64,000 bases of DNA from Pseudomonas sp. ML96 (GCF_000761545.1 NZ_JPMY01000023.1:1-64000), one strand, 5' to 3'; positions 7,359 to 16,494 are shown, counted from the first letter of the stretch. Notes: a model not told the origin generated them from the letters alone. Numbers and translations: made by a program.

Positions 7359-9707
7359 TCAGAATACCTTTGCCAGAGGAGAACCTTGCCACTGCCGCAG
7401 CCACTGTTCGAACGCGGCGGCGGCCATCGGTTTGCCGATCAAGTAACCCTGGGCGGTGTCGCAGCCCCAGCCGGCCAGCAGCTCGAGCATCGGCGCGTGC
7501 TCGATGCCCTCGGCAACTACTCGCAGGCCCAGGCTGTGGCTCATCTCGATGGTCGAGCGGACGATCACCGCGTCCTCGCTGTGCGCGTCCAGCTCGCGGA
7601 TGAACGACTGGTCGATCTTCAGTTCCTGCACCGGCATGCGCTTGAGCTGGGCCAGAGAAGAGTAGCCGGTGCCGAAGTCGTCCACCGACAGCTGGATGCC
7701 CTGCTCACGCAGGCGCTGCAGCACCTCCAGGGCGCGCTGCTGGTCCTGCATCATGGCGCTCTCGGTGATCTCGAACACCAGTTGCTCGGCCGCCACGTTC
7801 TGATCCTTGAGCAGCCGGCCAACCCGTTCGGCCAGTTGCAGGTCGATCAGGTCCTCGGCCGAGATGTTCAGCGAGATGTGCATGCGCAGGCCCTGCTCGT
7901 TCCATTCGTGCAGCTGGCGCACGGCCTCGCCGATCACCCAAGTGGTGAGGATCTGGATGCTGCCGGTGCGCTCGGCCAGGGGAATGAACTCGCCGGGCGA
8001 GACCATGCCGTAGTGCGGGTGACTCCAGCGCAGCAGCGCTTCGGCCTCGTGGACCCGGCGGTTGGCGATATCCAGCTTGGGCTGGTAGTAGAGCAGCAGC
8101 TCGCCCTGCTCGGCGGCATGGCGCAGGTCGCGGATCAGGCTGATCTGGCGCTGGTGCGCGTCGTCTCGGCCCTGCTGGTAGACCTCCAGGCGTCCGGACT
8201 GCTGGGCGGCGTCCTGCATGGCGATGGCCGCGCGGCGCAGCAGATCGTCCGGGTTGTCGCCATGGGCCGGATAGCTGGCGATGCCGATGCTGCAGTCCAG
8301 GGCGATATCCAGGGTGCCGACGCGCATGGGCTTGAGCAGCAACTGCTGCAGGCGATCCGCCGCAGCGACGGCGCTGTCGCTATCGCTGCTCTCCAGCATC
8401 AGCAGCAGCTCGTCGGTCACAACCCGCGCCAGGCTGTCACCGGGGCGCAGGGTCGCCTGCAGGCGCCGGCTGAGCTGCTGTAGAGCGAGGTCGGCACCCT
8501 CGACACCACAGCTGGTGAGAATGGTGCGGTAGTTGACCACCCCGACGTGCAACAGGGCGACAGGCCGCGCCGCGCTGATCGCGCTGCCCAGGCGCTCCAG
8601 CGCCAGGGTACGGTTGGGCAGCCCGGTCAACCCATCGTGCAGGGCGTTGTGCGCCAGCTGGCGTTCGCGCTCGGCGATGTCTTCCTGCATGCGGGTGAAG
8701 GCCTGGGCCAGGCTGCCCAGCTCGTCGCGGCGCTGCAGGCTGATCGCGGTACGGTAGTCGCCCTGGCCGATGCGCTGCGCCGCGCGGGCCAGCGACTGCA
8801 CCGGCTGGGCCAGGCTGCGCGCCAGCAGCAGAGCGCCAAGCAGCGAGCCGAAGAAGGCGGCCAGGGCGATCAGCAGGATGTCGTGGTCCAGCGGCGCGAA
8901 CGCCTGCTCCGCCTGATCCAGCGACTTGTGCAGCAGTGCCAGCACCTGATAGCCGTCGGTGTCGGCCAGGGTGCGCCATTCGCCGAGGTAGCGCTGCCCA
9001 TCGGCCTGCAGCAGGCGGCCACTGCCCTCCGGACTCAGCCGCAGGATTTCCTCGCGCACACGCCCGTGCAGGCTCGCCGGCAGGGTGCTGACCCAGCCGG
9101 TCGCGGCGCCATGCTCGATGGATACCAGGGTCAGCTCCAGATGGGTCAGCTCGCGCAGCTCCTGGGCGAAGGCTTCATCGATGTGGAAACCCATCACTAC
9201 CCGGGCAATCGGCAGCGGCGCGCTGACCACGGAGTCCACCAGCAGGTACAGCTCGCCATCCAGTGGTAGCAGCAACACCCGCGCGCCCTGCCCGGCCGGC
9301 CCCGCCAGGCTGCCGGCCAGGCGCTCGGCCGCAGTGGCGCCGATGTGGTCGTCGCTGCTGCCCTGCAGACTGCCGTCCAGACCGAACAGCAGCACGGCGT
9401 CGGCGTTGATCCGCGCTCCGTGGTTGCTCAGGGCCGAGCCAATGGTCTCGCGGTCGCCGCTGGCCACCGCATCCTTGAAGCCGAAGTCCGCCGCCAGCAC
9501 CTGCACGGCGTCGCGCAACTGGCTCCCGCGCAGCTCGATCAGCTGCTCCAGCACCCGACCGCCGACGCCCAGTTCCTCGCGCAGCTGGCTCTGCACCGCC
9601 GCATTGGTGGCCGCCTTGACCGAGAAGTACAGCGCGCCGACCACCACCAGCAACAGCAGGATCAGTACACCGGCGATGCGCGACTGGAAGCTATGGCTGA
9701 ACTTCAC
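7359..9707 (-). CDS. Membrane GGDEF/EAL protein, probable c-di-GMP phosphodiesterase
   Basis: Domain order: TM1 (first 30 residues), periplasmic sensor of about 240 residues, TM2 (LIALAAFFGSLLGALLLA), HAMP, GGDEF, EAL. The GGDEF signature is degenerate (VTDEL where GGDEF is expected), so cyclase activity is unlikely. The EAL domain keeps EALLRW, ESAMM, DDFGTGYSSL and KIDQSF, as in active phosphodiesterases. I chose the GTG at 9707 (VKFSHSF) because AGGAAGG precedes it by 6 bases; a GTG at 9731 is the alternative. It overlaps the 3' end of the cupredoxin-like gene by 17 bases, indicating translational coupling. It probably converts a periplasmic signal into lower c-di-GMP. Confidence 0.86.
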   Translation of the reverse strand: MKFSHSFQSRIAGVLILLLLVVVGALYFSVKAATNAAVQSQLREELGVGGRVLEQLIELRGSQLRDAVQVLAADFGFKDAVASGDRETIGSALSNHGARINADAVLLFGLDGSLQGSSDDHIGATAAERLAGSLAGPAGQGARVLLLPLDGELYLLVDSVVSAPLPIARVVMGFHIDEAFAQELRELTHLELTLVSIEHGAATGWVSTLPASLHGRVREEILRLSPEGSGRLLQADGQRYLGEWRTLADTDGYQVLALLHKSLDQAEQAFAPLDHDILLIALAAFFGSLLGALLLARSLAQPVQSLARAAQRIGQGDYRTAISLQRRDELGSLAQAFTRMQEDIAERERQLAHNALHDGLTGLPNRTLALERLGSAISAARPVALLHVGVVNYRTILTSCGVEGADLALQQLSRRLQATLRPGDSLARVVTDELLLMLESSDSDSAVAAADRLQQLLLKPMRVGTLDIALDCSIGIASYPAHGDNPDDLLRRAAIAMQDAAQQSGRLEVYQQGRDDAHQRQISLIRDLRHAAEQGELLLYYQPKLDIANRRVHEAEALLRWSHPHYGMVSPGEFIPLAERTGSIQILTTWVIGEAVRQLHEWNEQGLRMHISLNISAEDLIDLQLAERVGRLLKDQNVAAEQLVFEITESAMMQDQQRALEVLQRLREQGIQLSVDDFGTGYSSLAQLKRMPVQELKIDQSFIRELDAHSEDAVIVRSTIEMSHSLGLRVVAEGIEHAPMLELLAGWGCDTAQGYLIGKPMAAAAFEQWLRQWQGSPLAKVF

Positions 9708-10362
9708 GCGTGGCCTTCCTGAAGGCGTCACCGAAGCCGCTCGACTGCGGTGCCGCCGGCGCAGCAGCGGCGCCAGTCACAGCCAGGGGAAAACGCTGGG
9801 TCAGGCCCTGCGCCGGCACCTGCAGGCTGCCGGCCGCCTGCGGCAGCATGTTCGCTAGCTGCGGGTGCCAGAGCGAGACCTCATAGCTGCCCGCCGGCAG
9901 GTTGTCGATCAGCAGGCGGCCCTGCGCATCGCTCACGGCGAACCAGGGGTCGTCGGTGACATAGATGTAGCCCACCATCCAGTCGTGGATGTTGCAGCCG
10001 AGTACCACCACACCCGGCTTGTCGAACAGCACCGGATCGCTGGGCGTGCCCTTGTACAGGCGCAGCTCGAAGCGCTTGGGCGGCGAGAAGGAATAAACGT
10101 GGTGGCGGATGTTGTCGCTGTTGGGAAACTTCACCGCGGTACCACTGCGTACAGCCAGCACGGTGGGCATGAACTGCTTGTCGCGCTGGTCCATGATGCC
10201 GGGCGCAGGCTGGGCAGGCGCAGCGGCGCCTTTGAGGCTGAGCACCGCATTGGCCAGCGGCTGGCCCTGGGCATCCACCAGCTCGGCCGTGAGGCTAGCG
10301 GCGGCGAGGGGCATGGCGATGCAGCCGAACACGACTGCCAGGGCAGGAACACGGAGCTGCAT
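9691..10362 (-). CDS. Cupredoxin-like protein (methylamine utilisation protein type)
   Basis: A secreted protein of 223 residues: a signal peptide (LAVVFGCIAMPLAAA), an Ig-like carboxypeptidase-regulatory segment, and a cupredoxin-like core with candidate copper ligands in DNIRHHVYSF and GCNIHDWM (His, Cys, His, Met). Database names for this family refer to methylamine utilisation, but no mau genes are present here, so that name is not evidence of function. The ATG at 10362 has GGAAG eight bases upstream; an ATG at 10377 is an alternative. First gene of the operon with GGDEF/EAL, DUF3034 and globin. Copper binding is inferred from ligand order only. Confidence 0.78.
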   Translation of the reverse strand: MQLRVPALAVVFGCIAMPLAAASLTAELVDAQGQPLANAVLSLKGAAAPAQPAPGIMDQRDKQFMPTVLAVRSGTAVKFPNSDNIRHHVYSFSPPKRFELRLYKGTPSDPVLFDKPGVVVLGCNIHDWMVGYIYVTDDPWFAVSDAQGRLLIDNLPAGSYEVSLWHPQLANMLPQAAGSLQVPAQGLTQRFPLAVTGAAAAPAAPQSSGFGDAFRKATREVQP

Positions 10363-10437
10363 GGCGATGACTTCCATAACTCGCCGGAGCGGGCGACTGT
10401 GCTGCGGGACTTCTCGCAGCGTAGTCGATTCACGCCA

Positions 10438-11127
10438 TCAGGACAGCACGCTGCGGTCGAAGATGAAGCCACCCGGCTCCTGCGGACGATGCTCCAGCAG
10501 GTTCTGCGGGCGGCCCATCTTCGGCTGGTTCTTCTCGCCGGTGTCGGCGATCCAGGCGTGCTGCTTCATCTTCTCCAGGCGCCCGCGCAGAGTGGTGTGC
10601 TGCACCGCCTGGCCGAGGCAGGCCTGGAACGCGGACAGAGCCTCGGTGACGGTGAAACGCGGCGCCAGCAGATACAGCGGCAGCGAGGTGTACACCGCCT
10701 TGCCGGCCAGGCGCTCGGCAGCCTGGGCCACCAGTTGTGCGTGGTCGAAGGGCAACGCCAGGCGCCCTGCCAGCACTTCGGCCAGAGCAACGAAACGCAG
10801 GTCATCACCCTGCAGCTCGACGTCGGGCTCCAGCAATGCGAGATAGAAAGTCGACAGCGACCAGCCACGCGGGTCGCGCAGCGCATTACCCACGGTGGCC
10901 ACCTGCTCCAGGTGGGCCGGCACGATGCGCGCCTTGTCCTGCAGCGCACGCTCGGCGGCGGCGTCCAGGCTGGCATCGGCGCTGCGGCCGTTGACCAACA
11001 CGCCAGGCAGCGCCCATTCGCCAGCAAACGGCGCCTGGGCGCGGCGGATCAGCAACAGCTCCAGCCCCGCCTCGCCCAGGCGTAGCGCCACGATATCTAC
11101 CCCGGCCAGCACTTCGGCGGAAGCCAT
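10438..11127 (-). CDS. nrtR: NUDIX-type transcriptional regulator NrtR of NAD metabolism
   Basis: A 229-residue protein with an N-terminal NUDIX-like domain (LLIRRAQAPFAGEWALPG) and a C-terminal winged-helix region (QHTTLRGRLEKMKQHAWIAD), the NrtR architecture. NrtR repressors bind ADP-ribose and release DNA when NAD turnover products accumulate. The NUDIX box appears degraded, as in non-hydrolytic regulators. It is divergent from pncA-pncB-nadE with two operator-like repeats between them, the expected autoregulated arrangement. RBS AAGGAG precedes the ATG at 11127. Confidence 0.9.
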   Translation of the reverse strand: MASAEVLAGVDIVALRLGEAGLELLLIRRAQAPFAGEWALPGVLVNGRSADASLDAAAERALQDKARIVPAHLEQVATVGNALRDPRGWSLSTFYLALLEPDVELQGDDLRFVALAEVLAGRLALPFDHAQLVAQAAERLAGKAVYTSLPLYLLAPRFTVTEALSAFQACLGQAVQHTTLRGRLEKMKQHAWIADTGEKNQPKMGRPQNLLEHRPQEPGGFIFDRSVLS

Positions 11128-11150
11128 GCCCTCTCCTTCGTCATCTTCAG

Positions 11151-11236
11151 ACTTATTTCATCTTGACGAATAAATCCTGGAGTTTCACCCCGCAGAGAGA
11201 AAAATCGCTTGCTAACTTATTTCATCAGATGGAATA
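11151..11236. promoter_or_regulatory. Two candidate NrtR operators between nrtR and pncA
   Basis: The 12-mer ACTTATTTCATC occurs at 11151-11162 and again at 11215-11226, exactly 64 bases apart. Each copy starts a 19-bp near-palindrome: TATTTCATCAGATGGAATA (11218-11236, TATT-n-CATC/GATG-n-AATA symmetry) and a weaker one at 11154-11172 ending GAATA. One lies next to each divergent gene, suiting cooperative repression of nrtR and pncABnadE. Assignment to NrtR is inferred from position. Confidence 0.65.
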
Positions 11237-11270
11237 TGTAGCCATCTCCACGGCAACGAGGAATGCCAAG

Positions 11271-11915
11271 ATGAAAATCGCCAGCTTCGACGTCGATGCG
11301 CAAAAGGGTTTCACTCCCCTATGCCCGGACGAGCTGCCGGTTCCCGGCGGCGATGCCATCGCCCCGGCTCTCAACCAACTGGCCGAACGCGCCAGCCTGC
11401 GCCTGGGCAGCAAGGATGCGCACAGCCCGCAGGCTGCCTGGGTGGTACCGAGTCACGCGGAGATGCTCAAGCCATTGCCGCTGGCCAATGCCGATCTGTC
11501 CTGGGTCAGCCACTGCGTGCCGGGCACGCCGGGCTTCGAGCTGCTCGACGAGCTGCCCGCCCCGCTCGACTACGACTACTTCATATGGAAAGGCGTGGAG
11601 CCAGACCTGCACCCCTACGGCGCCTGCTACCACGACCTGGCCGAGAAGCGCAGCACGGGAGCCATCGAGTTTCTCCGGCAGAATGGCGTGGAGCGCGTGC
11701 TGGTTGGCGGCCTGGCTTTGGACTACTGCGTCAAGACCACTGCCCTGCAACTGCGCCGCGCCGGCTTCACGGTCGATGTCTACCTGCCGGCCTGCCGGGC
11801 CATTGCCGAAGACACTGCGAACGCCGCCTGCGCCGAGATGCGCGCCGCCGGCATCGCCCTGCATGCCAGCCTGGACGAGCTGGATGCCACGCTGAACACG
11901 GATGGAGACAACTGA
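11271..11915 (+). CDS. pncA: Nicotinamidase PncA
   Basis: Hydrolyses nicotinamide to nicotinate and ammonia, the first salvage step to NAD. The 214-residue protein shows the isochorismatase-fold catalytic set: Asp in FDVDAQKGF, Lys in WKGVEPD and the nucleophilic Cys in LDYCVKT. The ATG at 11271 has GAGGAA eight bases upstream; an upstream in-frame extension to 11163 would run through both operator repeats and is rejected. pncB follows after 2 bases, so pncA-pncB-nadE form an operon under the NrtR-type operators. Confidence 0.93.
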   Translation: MKIASFDVDAQKGFTPLCPDELPVPGGDAIAPALNQLAERASLRLGSKDAHSPQAAWVVPSHAEMLKPLPLANADLSWVSHCVPGTPGFELLDELPAPLDYDYFIWKGVEPDLHPYGACYHDLAEKRSTGAIEFLRQNGVERVLVGGLALDYCVKTTALQLRRAGFTVDVYLPACRAIAEDTANAACAEMRAAGIALHASLDELDATLNTDGDN

Positions 11916-11917
11916 TC

Positions 11918-13111
11918 ATGGCCGAGAGCGTATTTGCCGAACGCATCGTGCAGAACCTGCTGGACACCGACTTCTACAAGCTGACGATGATGCAGGCGGT
12001 GCTGCACAACTATCCCAACGCCGAGGTGGAGTGGGAGTTCCGTTGCCGCAACAGCGAGGACCTGACGCCCTACCTGGCCGAGATTCGCTACCAGATCGAG
12101 CGCCTGGCCGAGCTGGAGGTCACCGCCGACCAGTTGGGCTTCCTCGAACGCATCCCGTTCATGAAGGCCGATTTCATCCGCTTCCTCGGCCTGTTCCGCT
12201 TCAACCCGCGCCACGTTCAGGCCGGCATCGAGGATGGCCAGCTGTGCATCCGCCTGCGTGGCCCCTGGCTGCACGTGATCCTCTACGAGATCCCGCTACT
12301 GGCGATCATCAGCGAGGTGCGCAACCGCTACCGCTACCGAGAGGTCCTGCTGGAGCAAGCCAGCGAGCGCCTGTACGAGAAGTTCGACTGGCTCAAGCGC
12401 GAGGCCTCGGCCAGCGAGCTGGATGGCTTCCAGGTGGCCGACTTCGGTACCCGCCGACGCTTCTCCTACCGCGTGCAGGAGCAGATGGTGCGGATCATGA
12501 AGCGCGACTTCCCCGGGCGCTTCGTCGGCACCAGCAACGTGCACCTGGCCCGCGAGCTGGACCTGCGACCGCTCGGCACCATGGCCCATGAATGGCTGAT
12601 GGCCCACCAGCAGCTCGGCCCGCGCCTGATCGACAGCCAGAGCGCCGCGCTGGACTGCTGGGTACGCGAGTACCGCGGCCTGCTCGGCATCGCCCTGACC
12701 GACTGCATCACAATGGATGCCTTCCTGCGTGACTTCGATCTGTACTTCGCCAAGCTGTTCGACGGCCTGCGCCACGACTCGGGCGATCCGCTGCAGTGGG
12801 CGGAGAAGGCCATCGCCCACTACGAGAAACTCGGCATCGACCCCATGAGCAAGACCCTGGTGTTCTCCGACGGCCTCGACTTCGAGAAGTCGCTGCAGCT
12901 CTACCGTGCACTTTCCGGTCGTATCAACGTAAGCTTCGGCGTCGGCACCAAGCTGACCTGCGACATCCCCGGCGTCGAACCGATGAACATCGTGATCAAG
13001 ATGACCGCCTGCAACGGCCAGCCCGTCGCCAAGATTTCCGACACACCGGGCAAGACCCAGTGCCGCGACGAGAATTTCGTCAGCTACCTGAAACACGTTT
13101 TCCGCGTATGA
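11918..13111 (+). CDS. pncB: Nicotinate phosphoribosyltransferase PncB
   Basis: Converts nicotinate and PRPP (ATP-assisted) to nicotinate mononucleotide, the second step of the Preiss-Handler salvage path. The 397-residue protein begins [15 protein letters not shown], the classic N-terminal substrate-loop motif, and contains [12 protein letters not shown] and GTSNVHLA, where the family's phosphorylated His sits. GGAGA precedes the ATG by nine bases. Second gene of the salvage operon; nadE starts 10 bases later. Confidence 0.94.
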   Translation: MAESVFAERIVQNLLDTDFYKLTMMQAVLHNYPNAEVEWEFRCRNSEDLTPYLAEIRYQIERLAELEVTADQLGFLERIPFMKADFIRFLGLFRFNPRHVQAGIEDGQLCIRLRGPWLHVILYEIPLLAIISEVRNRYRYREVLLEQASERLYEKFDWLKREASASELDGFQVADFGTRRRFSYRVQEQMVRIMKRDFPGRFVGTSNVHLARELDLRPLGTMAHEWLMAHQQLGPRLIDSQSAALDCWVREYRGLLGIALTDCITMDAFLRDFDLYFAKLFDGLRHDSGDPLQWAEKAIAHYEKLGIDPMSKTLVFSDGLDFEKSLQLYRALSGRINVSFGVGTKLTCDIPGVEPMNIVIKMTACNGQPVAKISDTPGKTQCRDENFVSYLKHVFRV

Positions 13112-13121
13112 GGACCCAGTC

Positions 13122-13949
13122 ATGAGCAACCGCCAAGCCGAAATCGCCGCCGCCCTCGACGTGGTGCCGCCCTTCGCCGACGAAGCCGCCCTGCTGGCGC
13201 AGATCGACAAGCGCAAGACATTCATCAAGAACTGCCTGAAGAACTCCGGCCTCAAGGTGCTGGTGCTGGGCGTCAGCGGCGGCGTCGACTCGCTGACCGC
13301 CGGGCGCCTGGCCCAGCTGTCGGTCGAGGAGCTGCGCGCCGAGACTGGAGATTCGGGGTATCGCTTTATCGCCGTGCGCCTGCCCCATGACACCCAGCAC
13401 GACGAGCACGACGCCCAGGATTCGCTGACCTTCATCCGCGCCGACGAGAACGACACCGTCAATATCGCCGGCAGCGTGCGCGGCCTCGGCGAGCAGGTCG
13501 CCCATCTGCAGAAGCTCAGCGACGCGCGCCGCGACTTCGTCAACGGCAATATCAAGGCGCGCATCCGCATGGTCGCTCAGTTCGCCATCGCCAACGCCAA
13601 CAACGGCTTGGTGATCGGCACCGACCACGCCGCGGAGGCGGTAATGGGCTTCTTCACCAAGTTCGGTGACGGCGCCTGCGACCTGGCCCCGCTGTCCGGC
13701 CTGGTGAAGCATCAGGTGCGCGCCATCGCCAAGCACCTGGGCGCGCCGCAGCACCTGGTGATGAAGACGCCGACCGCCGACCTGGAAGAACTGCGCCCGG
13801 GCAAACCGGACGAAGAGGCCCACGGCGTGACCTACGCCGAGATCGACGCCTTCCTGCATGGCGAGCAGGTCAGCGACGCGGCCTACGCCACCATCGTGCG
13901 CACCTACGACAACACCCGCCACAAGCGCGAACTGCCGCTGGTGCCCTGA
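13122..13949 (+). CDS. nadE: Ammonia-dependent NAD synthetase NadE
   Basis: Amidates nicotinate adenine dinucleotide to NAD with ATP and ammonia. At 275 residues it has only the synthetase domain, without a glutaminase domain, as in E. coli NadE. The P-loop [18 protein letters not shown] is intact and the [19 protein letters not shown] segment matches the family. It completes the pncA-pncB-nadE operon. No nadD-type adenylyltransferase is in the cluster, so that step must be supplied from elsewhere in the genome. Confidence 0.94.
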   Translation: MSNRQAEIAAALDVVPPFADEAALLAQIDKRKTFIKNCLKNSGLKVLVLGVSGGVDSLTAGRLAQLSVEELRAETGDSGYRFIAVRLPHDTQHDEHDAQDSLTFIRADENDTVNIAGSVRGLGEQVAHLQKLSDARRDFVNGNIKARIRMVAQFAIANANNGLVIGTDHAAEAVMGFFTKFGDGACDLAPLSGLVKHQVRAIAKHLGAPQHLVMKTPTADLEELRPGKPDEEAHGVTYAEIDAFLHGEQVSDAAYATIVRTYDNTRHKRELPLVP

Positions 13950-13955
13950 GGCGGC

Positions 13956-14126
13956 TCAGCCCCTGGCGATGGGATCGGGCGGCGGCTGATCGGGAATGGT
14001 CGGCTCGCCCGGCGGTGGCGGCAGATTCGGCTCGTGGGGCAGGTCCGGGGTATCCGGGTCGGGCTGACCGGGAATGCCGCCCCCCTGCGCCGCAAGGCGC
14101 GTGCTGGTATGCGTGGCTGAATCCAT
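13956..14126 (-). CDS. Small proline-rich protein of unknown function
   Basis: A 56-residue protein rich in Pro, Asp and Gly (PDPDTPDLPHEPNLPPPPGE), with no signal peptide or membrane helix and almost certainly disordered. I accept it because a strong RBS (GGAGGA, 7-base spacing) precedes the ATG at 14126 and the reading frame fills the gap convergent with nadE, ending 6 bases from its stop. I do not recognise a function. Confidence 0.6.
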   Translation of the reverse strand: MDSATHTSTRLAAQGGGIPGQPDPDTPDLPHEPNLPPPPGEPTIPDQPPPDPIARG

Positions 14127-14323
14127 GACGAAATCCTCCGTGGCGAACTCTGAAAGGTAGAGTCCGCCCCGCCACAGGAATTCACATGATCTCCTCCCCC
14201 ACGGGTAAACAGGCACTCCAGACGCCTTGCAGCAAAGTCGGACAGGGCGAACTAGGCTCACAGCGCGGCCCGTGCAGTGAGTCGGGCTGACGTGAAAACC
14301 CAGGCCCAGGCAAGGAACCGCTC

Positions 14324-15430
14324 ATGTCCAACCTTCCGCCGATCGACCCTCGCATCCCCCGCACACTGCTCGATACGCTGATCCGCGCCGGCCTCATCGC
14401 CACGCTGGTGGTGGCCTGCTACGAGATCTTCCACCCCTTCCTCAGTCTGATGGCCTGGGCGACCATCCTCGCCGTCACCCTCTATCCGCTGCACGGCATG
14501 CTCAAGGCGCGCATCGGCGGTGGCGAAGGTCGCGCCGCGGTGCTGCTGGTGGTCATCGCCATCGCCATCCTGCTGGTGCCTGCCTATCTGCTCGGCGCCT
14601 CGCTGACCGAGTCGGTGCAGAGCGTGATCGCCGTGGTCAAGGAGGAAGGCGTACATATCCCCGCACCACCCGCCGCCATCGCCGACTGGCCGCTGATCGG
14701 CCAACCGCTGCACGCCTTCTGGGCGCAGACCGCTGCCGATCTCAGCAGCGCGCTGCAGCAGGCCGCTCCACATATGAAGGGCGCAGCCCTGGGACTGCTG
14801 AGCAAGCTGGCCGGCGCCGGCGTCGGCCTGCTGGTGTTCATCGGCGCGCTGATCATCGCCGGCGTCATCATGGCCTACGGCCAGAGTGGCCACGCCAGCG
14901 CCCTGCGCATCGCCAACCGGGTGGTCGCCGAAGGCCACGGCCAGGGCATGACCGCGCTGTGCACCGCCACCATCCGCGCGGTGGCCCAGGGGGTAATCGG
15001 CATCGCCTTCATCCAGATGCTGCTGATCGGCGCCGGCTTCATCGTCAAGGGCGTGCCCGGCGCCGGCCTGCTGGCCCTGGGCGTACTGATCATCGGCATC
15101 ATGCAGCTGCCAGCCACGCTGATCACCCTACCGGTGATCGCATACGTGTTTTTCACCGAGGGCCCCAGCGTGGCGGTGATCATCTTCGCCATCTACACCT
15201 TCGTCGCCGGCATGGCGGACAACGTGCTCAAGCCCATGCTGCTGGGCCGCGGAGTGGACGTACCGATGCCAGTGGTGCTGATCGGCGCCCTCGGCGGCAT
15301 GGTGGTGGGCGGCATCATCGGCCTGTTCATCGGCCCGGTATTGCTGGCCGTCGGCTACAAACTGTTCTGGCAGTGGGTGGACCAGCAACCGGCGCCACCT
15401 GCACAGCCCGGCCCAGCGGGCGAGCCCTGA
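14324..15430 (+). CDS. AI-2E family (PerM/YdiK-type) transporter
   Basis: A 368-residue integral membrane protein with about eight helices, starting with paired helices at residues 20-60 and containing the conserved central region QGVIGIAFIQMLLIGAGF and the C-terminal GRGVDVPMPVVLIGALGGM. The family name comes from a proposed AI-2 exporter, but members include Na+/H+ antiporter-like and permease proteins, so the substrate is open. AGGAAC precedes the ATG. The K+ channel gene starts 7 bases after its stop, implying co-transcription. Confidence 0.83.
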   Translation: MSNLPPIDPRIPRTLLDTLIRAGLIATLVVACYEIFHPFLSLMAWATILAVTLYPLHGMLKARIGGGEGRAAVLLVVIAIAILLVPAYLLGASLTESVQSVIAVVKEEGVHIPAPPAAIADWPLIGQPLHAFWAQTAADLSSALQQAAPHMKGAALGLLSKLAGAGVGLLVFIGALIIAGVIMAYGQSGHASALRIANRVVAEGHGQGMTALCTATIRAVAQGVIGIAFIQMLLIGAGFIVKGVPGAGLLALGVLIIGIMQLPATLITLPVIAYVFFTEGPSVAVIIFAIYTFVAGMADNVLKPMLLGRGVDVPMPVVLIGALGGMVVGGIIGLFIGPVLLAVGYKLFWQWVDQQPAPPAQPGPAGEP

Positions 15431-15437
15431 GCCCCGC

Positions 15438-15881
15438 ATGCTCCTGAACCTGCTGGTCGGCCTGCCGGTGATGCTGTTGTGCCTGCTGCTGCAGGCACTG
15501 ATGGTGGCCCTCAGCCTGCGCTTCTATGTGCGCCGCAAACGCCAACTGGGCGAAGCTTCGATGACGGCCCATATCCGCATGATGGCCCTGGTGATGCTAT
15601 TGCTACTGCTCGGCAACTTCCTGCAGATGAACATCTGGGCCGGCCTGTACATGGCCCTCGGCGAATTCGAGGGGTTTGCCGAGGCCCTGTACTTTTCCGG
15701 CGTGACCTTTGCCACCCTGGGCTATGGCGATGTGGTGCTTACCGACCACTGGCGGCTGCTCAGCCTTCTCGAAGCCGCCAACGGCATCCTGATGTTCGGT
15801 GTCTCCACCGCCACGATGACGGCGGCCGTCAGCGATGAGATGAAGGGCTACGCCCAGCAACTGCGGAAACAACAGTCATAG
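15438..15881 (+). CDS. Small potassium-channel family protein
   Basis: A 147-residue membrane protein with three predicted helices (about 1-28, 48-72, 112-132) and a pore loop with the K+ selectivity filter TLGYGD. This is the Ion_trans_2 fold without a C-terminal regulatory (RCK) domain. Coupled to the AI-2E family gene with a 7-base gap. A homotetrameric K+ pore is expected from the family; the gating signal is unknown. Confidence 0.8.
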   Translation: MLLNLLVGLPVMLLCLLLQALMVALSLRFYVRRKRQLGEASMTAHIRMMALVMLLLLLGNFLQMNIWAGLYMALGEFEGFAEALYFSGVTFATLGYGDVVLTDHWRLLSLLEAANGILMFGVSTATMTAAVSDEMKGYAQQLRKQQS

Positions 15882-15886
15882 AATGC

Positions 15887-15912
15887 AAAAAGCCGGGCAA
15901 TGCCCGGCTTTT
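15887..15912. terminator. Bidirectional terminator between the channel gene and dcd
   Basis: A 9-bp stem (AGCCGGGCA/TGCCCGGCT, 15891-15909) is flanked by AAAAA on the left and TTTT on the right, so it can serve both convergent genes. Confidence 0.85.
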
Positions 15913-15927
15913 CGTTCGACCAAGGCA

Positions 15928-16494
15928 TCAGGCCTTGGGCAGGGTCACACCGGTCTGGCCCTGGTACTTGCCACCGCGATCACGGTACGACACCTCACAG
16001 GCCTCATCGGACTGCAGGAACAGCATCTGCGCCACACCTTCGTGGGCATAGATCTTCGCCGGCAGGTTGGTGGTGTTGGAGAACTCCAGGGTCACGTGGC
16101 CTTCCCACTCCGGCTCCAGCGGGGTGACGTTGACGATGATGCCGCAACGCGCGTAGGTGCTCTTGCCCAAGCAGATGGTCAGCACGTCGCGCGGGATGCG
16201 GAAGTACTCGACGGTGCGGGCCAGGGCGAAAGAGTTCGGCGGGATGATGCAGACGTCACTGTTGATGTCGACGAAGCTCTTCTCGTCGAAGTTCTTCGGG
16301 TCGACCACGGCCGAGTGGATGTTGGTGAACACCTTGAATTCGGCGGCGCAGCGCACGTCGTAGCCATAGCTGGAAACGCCGTAGGAGATCACCTTGTTGT
16401 CGTCGGCACCACGGATCTGACGCTCGACGAACGGCTCGATCATCCCGTGTTCCTGGGCCATGCGGCGAATCCACTTGTCCGATTTGATGCTCAT
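15928..16494 (-). CDS. dcd: dCTP deaminase
   Basis: Deaminates dCTP to dUTP for dTMP synthesis. The 188-residue length and the motifs [10 protein letters not shown] and [11 protein letters not shown] are diagnostic of Dcd. I start at the ATG at 16494 ([13 protein letters not shown]), the usual N-terminus; longer in-frame extension is not needed. It is convergent with the channel gene and divergent from the MreB-like gene. Confidence 0.95.
   Translation of the reverse strand: MSIKSDKWIRRMAQEHGMIEPFVERQIRGADDNKVISYGVSSYGYDVRCAAEFKVFTNIHSAVVDPKNFDEKSFVDINSDVCIIPPNSFALARTVEYFRIPRDVLTICLGKSTYARCGIIVNVTPLEPEWEGHVTLEFSNTTNLPAKIYAHEGVAQMLFLQSDEACEVSYRDRGGKYQGQTGVTLPKA

Noticed and set aside
9691..10362. 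Methylamine oxidation role for the cupredoxin-like protein
   Set aside because: The family name suggests it, but no mau dehydrogenase or partner gene is in the window.
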